In this document: in pieces, positions 1 to 6,596 of the stretch
Numbering within the stretch: position 1 is the stretch's first letter
Layout: each line of letters starts with the position of its first letter
Program-made: the position numbers and the translations under genes
The notes under the pieces: model-generated
What the model was told of the DNA's origin: nothing
Seen by the model: only the letters and a program-made list of their open reading frames with translations
The model's database searches: none
NCBI GenBank assembly: GCA_017614095.1
Contig: JAGACN010000143.1
Coordinates: 1 to 6,596, forward strand
DNA: 6,596 bases
Source: Clostridia bacterium
GTDB taxonomy: Bacteria; Bacillota_A; Clostridia; Oscillospirales; CAG-382
Direction: 5' to 3'

Positions 1-558
1 GTGATCTTCCTGTCCGCCGACGCCTTCGGCGTGCTGCCCCCCGTATCCGTGCTCACCCCCGAGCAGACCAAGTACTACTTCCTGTCCGGCTTCACCGCCA
101 AACTGGCGGGCACGGAGCGCGGCATCACCGAGCCCACCCCGACCTTCTCCGCATGCTTCGGCCAGGCCTTCCTGGAACTGCATCCGACCAAATACGCGGA
201 GGAACTGGTCCGCAAGATGGAAAAGAGCGGAGCGAAAGCCTATCTGGTCAACACCGGCTGGAACGGCACCGGCAAGCGCATCTCCATCAAAGATACCCGC
301 GGCATCATCGACGCCATCCTGAACGGCGACATCCTGAACGCCCCCACGAAGGTCATTCCGTACTTCAATCTGGAAGTGCCGACCGAACTGAACGGCGTCG
401 ACACCGGCATCCTGGACCCCCGCGACACCTACGCGGATCCGTCCGTCTGGGAAGAGAAAGCCAAGGATCTGGCAGGCCGCTTCATCAAGAACTTCGTGAA
501 ATACGAGAGCAACGAAGCCGGCAAGGCGCTGGTCGCAGCCGGTCCGCAGCTCGACTGA
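1..558 (+). CDS. pckA: Phosphoenolpyruvate carboxykinase (ATP), C-terminal part, 5' end outside window
   Basis: Converts oxaloacetate and ATP to PEP, CO2 and ADP in the cytoplasm; in fermentative anaerobes it often runs in the CO2-fixing, ATP-making direction. The 185 visible residues closely match the end of E. coli PckA as I remember it. The [11 protein letters not shown] block is at residues 7-16, followed by the [14 protein letters not shown] block with Arg40, the equivalent of a substrate-binding arginine. The [15 protein letters not shown] block spans 86-100, and its Arg93 and Thr99 correspond to residues that contact ATP. The protein ends in the usual AAGPQL form. Family members are about 525-540 residues, so roughly 340-350 residues, including the P-loop and metal site, lie off the left edge. 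The GTG at base 1 is an internal valine codon, not a start. No frameshift or lost motif is visible. The family call is very secure; the direction of flux is inference. Confidence 0.97.
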   Translation: MIFLSADAFGVLPPVSVLTPEQTKYYFLSGFTAKLAGTERGITEPTPTFSACFGQAFLELHPTKYAEELVRKMEKSGAKAYLVNTGWNGTGKRISIKDTRGIIDAILNGDILNAPTKVIPYFNLEVPTELNGVDTGILDPRDTYADPSVWEEKAKDLAGRFIKNFVKYESNEAGKALVAAGPQLD

Positions 559-572
559 TCTCACGGGTATCC

Positions 573-622
573 GGAATCCACCAGATTCCATTCTCCGGGC
601 AGTTGCTTCTGGTAACTGCCCG
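573..622 (+). terminator. Tandem hairpins after pckA, candidate terminator
   Basis: The main hairpin has a perfect 9-bp stem, CGGGCAGTT at 596-604 with AACTGCCCG at 614-622, and a 9-base loop that can partly close by extra weak pairs. A smaller one precedes it: GGAATC at 573-578 with GATTCC at 584-589 and a 5-base loop. The sequence after the main stem is only moderately T-rich (CGTTGTCCGTTT), not a clean T-run, so this is a non-classical terminator or an mRNA 3'-end stabiliser. The place, just after the pckA stop and before an unrelated gene, supports a role in ending the pckA transcript. The structures are seen directly; the function is inferred. Confidence 0.45.
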
Positions 623-674
623 CGTTGTCCGTTTACGGGCAAAAACAGATTCTGTCGAAAGCGGGTCTTGAACG

Positions 675-3600
675 ATGCGCAAAAAAGCAAACCGGCCGAT
701 CGTACGGGTCGACGCTGATCTCCGGAACGGGCTGACAGCGGCCCAGGTCGCCGAACGAAACGCGAACGGATATGCCAACCGGGTGACCGACAAGACCGAG
801 AAAAGCTTCTTCCGGATCCTCGCCGGGAACACCTTCACCTTCTTCAACGCGATCCTCTTCCTGATCGCGGCGGTCTTCCTGTTCTTCATCTTCTATCTGA
901 AGGCGATCGGACAGGACGAGATCGTCAGCCAGTATTTCGGCATCTCCAAATTCGTCTTCCTGATCCCGGCCGTGATGAACGTCACGATGGGGACCATTCA
1001 GGAAGTGCACAGCATGAAAGTCATCCGCAACCTGCGGATCGTGACGGAAACGCGGGGACGCGTGGTGCGGGACGGCGAAGTCCGGACCGTGGACGCGAGC
1101 GAGATCGTGCTGGACGACGTCGTTTTGCTCAGCGCCGGCGACCAGGCGACCGCCGACCTGCTGGTGGCGGAAGGGGAACTGTACGTGGACGAGTCCATGC
1201 TGACCGGCGAATCCGACCACGTGCGAAAAGGACCCGGCGACACGGTCCTGTCCGGATCCGCCGTCATCGTCGGCGAGGGGCGCTGCAGAGCGTGCGCCGT
1301 GGGCAACGCGACCTACGCGGCGAAGCTGACGAGCAAGGTCAAGGGCGGCGCACGGCACAAGTCCGAACTGATGACCTCCATTATGAAGATCATGAAGGTG
1401 CTGACGGCCGGGCTGGTCCTGGTCGTGATCACCATCGTCATCACGTTAGCCGTCAAGATCGCGGGCACCGGCTCCGATCCGTCCATCTGGAACGGACTGA
1501 CCCTGTCGCTGGACGACTCCGTCTCGTGGGGACTGATCGCGCTGACCGGCGGCTCGTTCGGCGTCGGACTCATCCCGTCGGGACTGGTCCTGACCACGTC
1601 CGTCGCCTTGATGGTCTCCATCGCGCAGCTGACCAAGAAACAGACCCTCATCCAGGAACTCTATTCGCTGGAAAACCTCTCCCGGATCGACGTCATCTGC
1701 CTGGACAAGACCGGCACGCTGACGGACGGGACCATGTCCGTCGTCGACATGCGCGCGTACGTTCCCATGGAGCAGGTGACCTCATACGCGAAGGACCTGA
1801 TGCACGCGGCGGGCGACCGCAACGCGACTTCGGAGGCCGTGTACCAGAAGTTCGGCATCGCGGAGACCGAAAACTACCAAGAAAAGATCCCGTTCTCCTC
1901 GGCCGTCAAGTATTCCGGACTGGTCTACCCGGACGGAAAGAAGCTGCTGATGGGCGCGCCGGAATACCTGCTGAATGAAACGGACGAACGGCTGTCCTTC
2001 GCGTCGGAATGCGCTTCCGACGGCAAGCGCGTGCTGGCCATGACGCTGGACGGCGAACTGCAGGCCTTCATCGTGATCGAGGACCACATCCGCGACACCG
2101 CGCCGGACACGCTGCGGTTCTTCCGAGAAAACGGCGTGACCGTCAAGGTCATCTCGGGAGACAACCCGCTGACCGTCAGCAAGATCGCCGCGAATTGCGG
2201 CATCCGCCACGCGGACCGGTATATGTCCTTAGCCGGCGTCCCGCTGGAGCAGATCCCGGAGATCGCGGAAGACTATACCGTCTTCGCACGGGTCTCCCCG
2301 GAGCAGAAGGAGGCGCTGGTCACCGCGCTGCAGAAGAAGGGCCACAAGGTCGCCATGACCGGCGACGGCGTGAACGACATCCTGGCGTTGCGCAAGTCCG
2401 ACTCCTCCATCACCTTCGCGAAAGCGACGGAGGCCGCGAAATCCTGTTCGGACGTCGTTTTGCTGGACAACGATTTCTCCCATCTGAAGGACGTCGTCGG
2501 CGAGGGCCGGCGGGTCATCGGGAACATCCAGAAGACGGCCATCCTTTACTTAATGAAATCCATTGCCGTGTTCCTGTGCGCCTTCGCGCTCATCCCGCTC
2601 GCCAAGGGACAGCTCTGGTTCTCCATCGAAAACATGTACATGCTGGAAGCGGCCGTCATCGGTACGGGCGGATTCCTGCTCTCATTGGAGCCGCAGCGCA
2701 GGCCGCTGAAAGGTTCCTTCATGAAGATGATCGGCCTGCAGTCGGCCGCGGCGGGCATCCTCGCCGCCTTCGCCGTGCTGGTCCCGATCCTGTTCAACAT
2801 GATCCCGAAAGCGCTGGGCTACGCGCCGCTCGTGACGGATATCAACGTGCGGCCGATGATGACCGTATTAATGTCCGTTTCCGGCTTCGTGGTCATCTTC
2901 GCCATGTGCCTGCCGTTCAACCGCTACCGGACGTTCGCGATGGGCGCGCTACTGCTGACGGCCGCCGCGCTTGGATTCCTGCTGCCGTCTTCCTTTGTCG
3001 GCGGGGAAACGATGGGCGAAGGCATGATGGCTTTCGACGCCGCCGCGGGACAAACCTTCTTCGACACGCCGTTCATGCAGGAACTGCTGCGTCCGTGGAA
3101 CGCGGAAGTCGTGAAGAACCTGACCGGTGACTACAACAACTTTGCCGTTTTGCGGCTCTTCCTCTTTGCCGCTATCCCGCTCTTCGTTTTAGTCCTGTTC
3201 GGACTGGAAAACTACGTGCGGAAAGACGACGGCAAGGACGTCAGGACCGGGCGGGCCTTCCGGATCGGACGGCGGATGATGCTGGCGTCCGGACTGGTGC
3301 TTTTCCTGCGCGCGCTGCTGGCGCTCGCCGAACTGGTCTTCGCCGACCGGAAACTGATCCCGGTCGAACTGGACGTGACGGATACGGGCGCGTGGATCAT
3401 CAATCTGTGTTTCTTCATCGCCTTCATGGTCATCGGCGTGTTCGGCTACAAACTGTGGAAGGACCCGACCAAGAAGATCATCAAAGCCGCTCTGCCGGCG
3501 GCTCTGCTCTTGGCGGGACTGACCGTCGCGGAGCGCATCCTGCAACGCCGCATCTGGACGGGCACCGACCTGCTGTCCGGCATGGACGGCGCGATCGCCG

Positions 3601-3698
3601 TCGGGCTGACGCTCGTCTATCTCATCGGCGCGGTCCTCGTGCGCGCCAACATTTCCCGCGGTTTAGAGAAGAAACGCGGGCTCGAACAGGACGACTGA
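675..3698 (+). CDS. P-type cation-transporting ATPase, CtpE-like, with extended C-terminal membrane region
   Basis: An integral membrane ion pump driven by ATP through a phospho-aspartate. In order: an N-terminal GLTAAQV segment (residue 14 on); M1 about 53-76 and M2 about 93-110; actuator domain with TGES at 177-180; M3 about 242-263; M4 about 286-318 with IPSGL, Pro301; phosphorylation motif DKTGTLT with Asp344; nucleotide domain with MGAP at 426-429 and SGDNP from 494; hinge motif GDGVND at 563-568; M5 about 623-642; M6 about 652-673 ending in LSLEP. Further hydrophobic segments lie near 688-710, 728-748, 753-772 and 823-845 (M7-M10), then four more near 868-890, 908-928, 937-955 and 975-997. 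The N-terminal and M4-DKTGT sequences resemble mycobacterial CtpE (about 800 residues, linked to calcium uptake), but this protein is some 200 residues longer. ATG 675 is chosen because an in-frame TGA at 669 excludes longer forms; upstream there is only a weak purine/G-rich ribosome site (AAAGCGGG, about 658-665). All catalytic motifs are intact. The ion is not determinable; Ca2+ or another cation is inferred from CtpE. Confidence 0.93.
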   Translation: MRKKANRPIVRVDADLRNGLTAAQVAERNANGYANRVTDKTEKSFFRILAGNTFTFFNAILFLIAAVFLFFIFYLKAIGQDEIVSQYFGISKFVFLIPAVMNVTMGTIQEVHSMKVIRNLRIVTETRGRVVRDGEVRTVDASEIVLDDVVLLSAGDQATADLLVAEGELYVDESMLTGESDHVRKGPGDTVLSGSAVIVGEGRCRACAVGNATYAAKLTSKVKGGARHKSELMTSIMKIMKVLTAGLVLVVITIVITLAVKIAGTGSDPSIWNGLTLSLDDSVSWGLIALTGGSFGVGLIPSGLVLTTSVALMVSIAQLTKKQTLIQELYSLENLSRIDVICLDKTGTLTDGTMSVVDMRAYVPMEQVTSYAKDLMHAAGDRNATSEAVYQKFGIAETENYQEKIPFSSAVKYSGLVYPDGKKLLMGAPEYLLNETDERLSFASECASDGKRVLAMTLDGELQAFIVIEDHIRDTAPDTLRFFRENGVTVKVISGDNPLTVSKIAANCGIRHADRYMSLAGVPLEQIPEIAEDYTVFARVSPEQKEALVTALQKKGHKVAMTGDGVNDILALRKSDSSITFAKATEAAKSCSDVVLLDNDFSHLKDVVGEGRRVIGNIQKTAILYLMKSIAVFLCAFALIPLAKGQLWFSIENMYMLEAAVIGTGGFLLSLEPQRRPLKGSFMKMIGLQSAAAGILAAFAVLVPILFNMIPKALGYAPLVTDINVRPMMTVLMSVSGFVVIFAMCLPFNRYRTFAMGALLLTAAALGFLLPSSFVGGETMGEGMMAFDAAAGQTFFDTPFMQELLRPWNAEVVKNLTGDYNNFAVLRLFLFAAIPLFVLVLFGLENYVRKDDGKDVRTGRAFRIGRRMMLASGLVLFLRALLALAELVFADRKLIPVELDVTDTGAWIINLCFFIAFMVIGVFGYKLWKDPTKKIIKAALPAALLLAGLTVAERILQRRIWTGTDLLSGMDGAIAVGLTLVYLIGAVLVRANISRGLEKKRGLEQDD

Positions 3699-3714
3699 CC
3701 ACCATTTTTTCTTG

Positions 3715-3737
3715 CGGACGGATCGCCGTCCGTTTTT
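3715..3737 (+). terminator. Rho-independent terminator between the ATPase and GH20 genes
   Basis: A perfect 7-bp GC-rich stem, CGGACGG at 3715-3721 with CCGTCCG at 3726-3732, has a 4-base loop ATCG and is followed directly by five T at 3733-3737. It starts 16 bases after the ATPase stop codon, so it is well placed to end that transcript. It is also only 14 bases upstream of the GH20 start codon, which means it sits in the leader of any GH20 transcript that begins upstream. The structure is seen directly; whether it terminates fully or conditionally is not known. Confidence 0.85.
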
Positions 3738-3740
3738 CCC

Positions 3741-3745
3741 GGAGG
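3741..3745 (+). promoter_or_regulatory. Shine-Dalgarno of the GH20 gene
   Basis: GGAGG lies 6 bases before ATG 3752, an ideal spacing. It decides the start: a competing ATG at 3747 is in another frame and sits too close to the site. The signal peptide that begins at 3752 supports the same choice. It is much stronger than the site before the ATPase gene. Confidence 0.85.
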
Positions 3746-3751
3746 TATGCC

Positions 3752-6596
3752 ATGCGTAAACTCACCGCGTTCTTGATGTCTTTTCTGCTCTGCGTCCCGT
3801 TTCTGTCCCTTGCCGGACTGAACGCGTCGGGCGGAGAGACGGCTTCGCACGCCGGACCGAGCGTCCTGCCCGCGCTCCGCAAATGGACGGGGAGCGGGAA
3901 CGCGGTCTTCCGGCTGGACGGCAATACCGTCCTGGTCGACGGAACGAAGACCGGCGTCGGCGAAAGGGCGGCCGAGTTCTTCAAGGAGCTCTGCGGCCGG
4001 GAACCGGTTCTGAAGACGGCTTCCGCCGGAAAAAACGAGATCCGGTTCGAACTGGTGAAGAAACTGCCTTCTTCCATGACGAATGCGGACGAAGGCTACG
4101 TGCTGGACATCCGCGAAGACGCCGTCACCGTGCAGGCGAAGACCTACAAGGGGCTGCTCTACGGTGCAATCTCCGTTGTACAGATGTGCTTCGGCGACGG
4201 AAAAGGGGAAACCATCGCGTGCGGATACGCGGAGGACGAGCCGGCGTACGGCATCCGGACGGGACTGATCGACGTCGCGCGCGCCTGGATCCCGCTCGAC
4301 GAACTGGAAAAGATGGTCAAATACATGGCCTGGTTCAAGATGAGCGAGGTCCATCTCCATTTGAGCGACAATACCGCCTTCCGGCTGGAAAGCGACGTGC
4401 CGGGCCTGGCCACCGTCGTGAACGGGGAAAAACGGTATTACGGCAAGGACGAATACCGCGCTTTCGTCAAGCGCATGCTGACCTACGGCATCACCGTGGT
4501 CAGCGAGATCGACACGCCGGCCCATTCGGCGCCCTTCGCGAACGTCACGTCCGGCGGACCGGCGATGATCCAGGGCCGGTTCCTGGACATCACGGAAGCC
4601 CACTACGACGATACGCTGGCGTTCGTCAAGAAGCTGTGGGACGAATACCTGAAAGGGGACGATCCCGTCTTCGTCAACAAGGTCGTCAGCATCGGGACGG
4701 ACGAGTACCTGCACGACGACAAAAACACCTACAACGAGCCCATGCGGAAGTATACCGCGGACCTGGGCGCGTACATCCACGGCTTGGGCTACACGCCGTC
4801 CAACTGGGCGTTCCTCGGCAAGGACGGGTTCCCGGGCGACACGCCGGTCCCGTCATATATCCGTGCGGATATGTGGGACAACGGCATCTCCGGACTGGAG
4901 CAGCTGGTCGAGGGCGGCTACGATCTCGTCAACATGCTCAACGCGCGGCTGTACGTCGTCCCGGGCGAAGCCGAATCGGGCGGGTTCCCGGACCGGATGA
5001 ACGTCAAAGGGCTGTACGAGTCCTGGCAGGTCTGGATTTTCGGCGGCTGGGGCATCGACAAGAGCGTTCCGGCGGACTACAAACACCTGCTTGGTGCGGG
5101 CTTCGCGTTGTGGAACGACTACCATACCCAGAACCGCGGCATGACCCGCTACGACATCTTCGACCGGCTGCGCGACATGACCTGTCTGGTCGCCGAGAAG
5201 ACCTGGTGCGGCGGGGATACGGCGGAAAGGAGCGTCGACGATTTCCTGCGTCGGAACGAACTGCTGGGCAAACGCGCGGGCAGCGCCGACCCCGGCTACC
5301 ACGCACTGCAGGAACCGGTCAATGTGGATTTCGCGAATGAACTGCCGGACGGGTTCGCCGCGACCGGGCAGATCGAGGACGGCAAACTGATCCTGGACGG
5401 AAACGCCTGGCTGTCCTACGAGCGCGGCGGGGTCGGGTTTCCGAACACCCTGACGGTCACGCTGTATCTGGAAGAGACGCCGTCCGAACCGCTCTTTGCC
5501 GGCGCGGGGTTCGCCTTCTACGCGAACGCGAACGGCAGCGGAAAGATGGGATACACGATCGAAGACAACCTCTTCCTGTTCGACGCGGCGTTCCCGGTCG
5601 GGCGGGAAGTGACCCTGACCATCTCCGGCGGCACCGGCGCGACCGGTCTGCTGATCGACGGAGAGGAGGGCTACGACGCCTACAACTCGAAGAACAAGGA
5701 CAATAACCGGATGGAGACCTTCGTCCTCCCGCTGGAATACGTCGGGAAGGGTGCGAAAGGGTACATCCGCTCGCTGACGGTCTCCCATGAGGAAATCGAC
5801 TGGCGGACGGTGCGCGTCAGCCAGAACCTGGCGCTGAACCGGCCGGTGACCGTATCCGGCACGGAAGTGCCCGACAACCATCTGGCCGCCTGGGCGGTCG
5901 ACGGCAACACCGGGACAAGACTGTCCTTCGCGCGGGACAAAGACGAGCAGTGGCTGATCGTCGACCTGGGCTTCGTGACGGACGTCCGGAAGATCGAGAT
6001 CCAGTTCTTTGAACGCGTCATGTCCTACGACGTCTTCGCGTCCGCCGACGGGGAGTCCTATACGCAGATCTACGGATTCCGTCCGAAGACGCATGAGGAC
6101 GAGGATACCGAGCATACCGCCTATCTGGACGCGATCTCCCTGGAGGAGCCCGTCTCCGCACGGTATATCAAGTACGTGCAGAACAAACGCTGGTATCATA
6201 CCGGCTGGTCGACCTACTACAGCGGCGGCATCTCGGAATTCCGGGTGTTCGCTTTCGACGAGCAGGCCTACCGGAAGCTGCGCGAAGACGGACTGGCCTA
6301 CGCCCGCAAGCTCGACCGGGACGATCCGGTCCGGAAGGGCGTCGTCAGCGCGTGCTCCGACCTGGACGACTACCTGAAGAACAAAAACCTCTACCGCGGC
6401 CCGCTGAACCGGCTGACCGACCGCATCGCCGAATGGACGAACGGGGAAGTCGCACCTGCACACAGAATGGGCGACGTGAACGGGGACGGCCGCGTCTCCG
6501 CCGCCGACTACCGGCTGGTGAAAGCTCATCTGTCCGGAACGGCAAACCTGTCCGGGACGGGATTCAAAGCGGCGGACGCCGACGTCGACGGACAGA
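3752..6596 (+). CDS. Secreted GH20 beta-N-acetylhexosaminidase / lacto-N-biosidase-like enzyme with CBM32 and dockerin, 3' end outside window
   Basis: Extracellular enzyme expected to release terminal N-acetylhexosamine, or lacto-N-biose, by substrate-assisted catalysis. The frame is open for 948 codons to the edge. A signal peptide has a charged start (MRK), a hydrophobic core about 4-20 and possible cleavage after Ala21 (SLA). A GH20b-type domain covers about 45-160. The GH20 barrel covers about 165-480: Arg169 in GIRTGLIDVAR, VHLHLSDN at 200-207, EIDTPAHS at 252-259, the catalytic pair Asp317-Glu318 in GTDEY, Trp433, and Trp454-x-Asp456 where the family has W-x-[DE]. A lectin/LamG-like beta-sandwich follows at about 523-685, then an F5/8C (CBM32-like) module at about 688-838 (NLALNRPVTVSG, WLIVDLG, ISEFRVF). 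A charged helical linker runs 839-903. The dockerin starts at 907 with calcium ligands Asp908, Asn910, Asp912, Ser916 and Asp919; the second repeat begins at Asp942/Asp944/Asp946 and is cut by the edge. GH20 and dockerin calls are secure; substrate is not. Confidence 0.93.
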   Translation, partial: MRKLTAFLMSFLLCVPFLSLAGLNASGGETASHAGPSVLPALRKWTGSGNAVFRLDGNTVLVDGTKTGVGERAAEFFKELCGREPVLKTASAGKNEIRFELVKKLPSSMTNADEGYVLDIREDAVTVQAKTYKGLLYGAISVVQMCFGDGKGETIACGYAEDEPAYGIRTGLIDVARAWIPLDELEKMVKYMAWFKMSEVHLHLSDNTAFRLESDVPGLATVVNGEKRYYGKDEYRAFVKRMLTYGITVVSEIDTPAHSAPFANVTSGGPAMIQGRFLDITEAHYDDTLAFVKKLWDEYLKGDDPVFVNKVVSIGTDEYLHDDKNTYNEPMRKYTADLGAYIHGLGYTPSNWAFLGKDGFPGDTPVPSYIRADMWDNGISGLEQLVEGGYDLVNMLNARLYVVPGEAESGGFPDRMNVKGLYESWQVWIFGGWGIDKSVPADYKHLLGAGFALWNDYHTQNRGMTRYDIFDRLRDMTCLVAEKTWCGGDTAERSVDDFLRRNELLGKRAGSADPGYHALQEPVNVDFANELPDGFAATGQIEDGKLILDGNAWLSYERGGVGFPNTLTVTLYLEETPSEPLFAGAGFAFYANANGSGKMGYTIEDNLFLFDAAFPVGREVTLTISGGTGATGLLIDGEEGYDAYNSKNKDNNRMETFVLPLEYVGKGAKGYIRSLTVSHEEIDWRTVRVSQNLALNRPVTVSGTEVPDNHLAAWAVDGNTGTRLSFARDKDEQWLIVDLGFVTDVRKIEIQFFERVMSYDVFASADGESYTQIYGFRPKTHEDEDTEHTAYLDAISLEEPVSARYIKYVQNKRWYHTGWSTYYSGGISEFRVFAFDEQAYRKLREDGLAYARKLDRDDPVRKGVVSACSDLDDYLKNKNLYRGPLNRLTDRIAEWTNGEVAPAHRMGDVNGDGRVSAADYRLVKAHLSGTANLSGTGFKAADADVDGQ
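6470..6596 (+). other. Type I dockerin module (coding subregion), second repeat truncated
   Basis: Within the GH20 protein, residues 907-929 read GDVNGDGRVSAADYRLVKAH followed by LSG, a canonical first calcium-binding F-hand repeat: Asp/Asn/Asp at positions 1, 3 and 5, Ser at 9 and Asp at 12, then a helix. After an 8-12 residue spacer the second repeat starts with DADVDG at 942-947 and is cut by the window edge. Dockerins bind cohesins on scaffoldins or cell-surface anchors, so the enzyme is probably part of a complex or tethered to the cell rather than free. Cohesin partners are not in this window. Confidence 0.9.

Noticed and set aside
1..3. GTG at the first base as a start codon
   Set aside because: The aligned PckA family continues well upstream of this point; it is an internal valine codon of a truncated gene.
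625..653. Possible promoter for the ATPase: TTGTCC at 625-630 and GATTCT at 648-653, 17 bases apart
   Set aside because: The -35 is fair but the -10 matches the consensus at only three of six positions, so it is too weak to call.
2009..3130. A 373-codon plus-strand frame inside the ATPase gene
   Set aside because: Out-of-frame shadow, very Arg/His/Gly rich, with no motif; the true frame holds GDGVND and the membrane helices.
3752..3796. Lipoprotein signal around Cys14 of the GH20 protein
   Set aside because: The residue before the cysteine is Leu and the preceding residues do not fit a lipobox; a normal signal peptidase I site after SLA (residue 21) fits better.
3617..4780. A 387-codon minus-strand frame spanning the ATPase end and the GH20 start
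   Set aside because: It crosses a terminator and two well-supported plus-strand genes, and its translation has the His/Arg/Val-rich character of antisense GC-rich sequence with no domain.
3883..5340. A 485-codon plus-strand frame inside the GH20 gene
   Set aside because: It is an out-of-frame shadow rich in Arg, Gly and Pro; the overlapping GH20 frame carries all the conserved motifs.
4853..6529. A 558-codon open frame on the minus strand opposite the GH20 gene
   Set aside because: It is in codon register with the GH20 frame, and its openness follows from the rarity of TTA, CTA and TCA codons in that GC-rich gene. Its translation is low-complexity in V, R, G and D, shows no recognisable domain, and it competes with a clear signal peptide-GH20-CBM32-dockerin protein.

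Overview
The window looks like a piece of a GC-rich (roughly 60%, judged by eye) chromosome of an anaerobic gut- or rumen-type Bacillota, probably a Clostridia lineage. Three things point that way: a type I dockerin on a secreted glycosidase, an ATP-dependent (not GTP-dependent) PEP carboxykinase, and a CtpE-like P-type ATPase carrying the IPSGL form of the M4 motif. The lineage is inferred from gene content, not from a marker gene. No tRNA, rRNA, CRISPR array, insertion sequence or integrase was seen.

Layout, all on the plus strand. (1) 1-558 is the C-terminal third of phosphoenolpyruvate carboxykinase (ATP), pckA, whose start lies off the left edge. (2) 559-674 is a spacer with two hairpins, the larger being a likely transcription end for pckA. 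(3) 675-3698 is a complete 1007-residue P-type cation ATPase of the CtpE-like group, with four predicted membrane helices beyond the usual ten. (4) 3699-3751 is a short spacer holding a textbook intrinsic terminator and, four bases after its T-run, a strong Shine-Dalgarno. (5) 3752 to the right edge is an open 948-codon stretch of a secreted multi-domain glycoside hydrolase family 20 enzyme: signal peptide, GH20b, GH20 catalytic barrel, lectin-like beta-sandwich, F5/8C (CBM32-like), helical linker and type I dockerin. It has no stop codon before the edge, so a gene finder that requires a stop would miss it and report only shadow frames over this region.

The three genes do not form an obvious pathway. 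PckA belongs to central C3/C4 metabolism, the ATPase to ion homeostasis, and the GH20 protein to extracellular degradation of N-acetylhexosamine-containing glycans (mucin, milk-type oligosaccharides or chitin fragments). The most interesting points are the dockerin on a GH20 enzyme whose active-site motif (GTDEY) and domain order recall lacto-N-biosidases, the terminator placed directly in the leader of that gene with no room for a promoter after it, and the extended membrane region of the ATPase. I did not find a wholly new system here.
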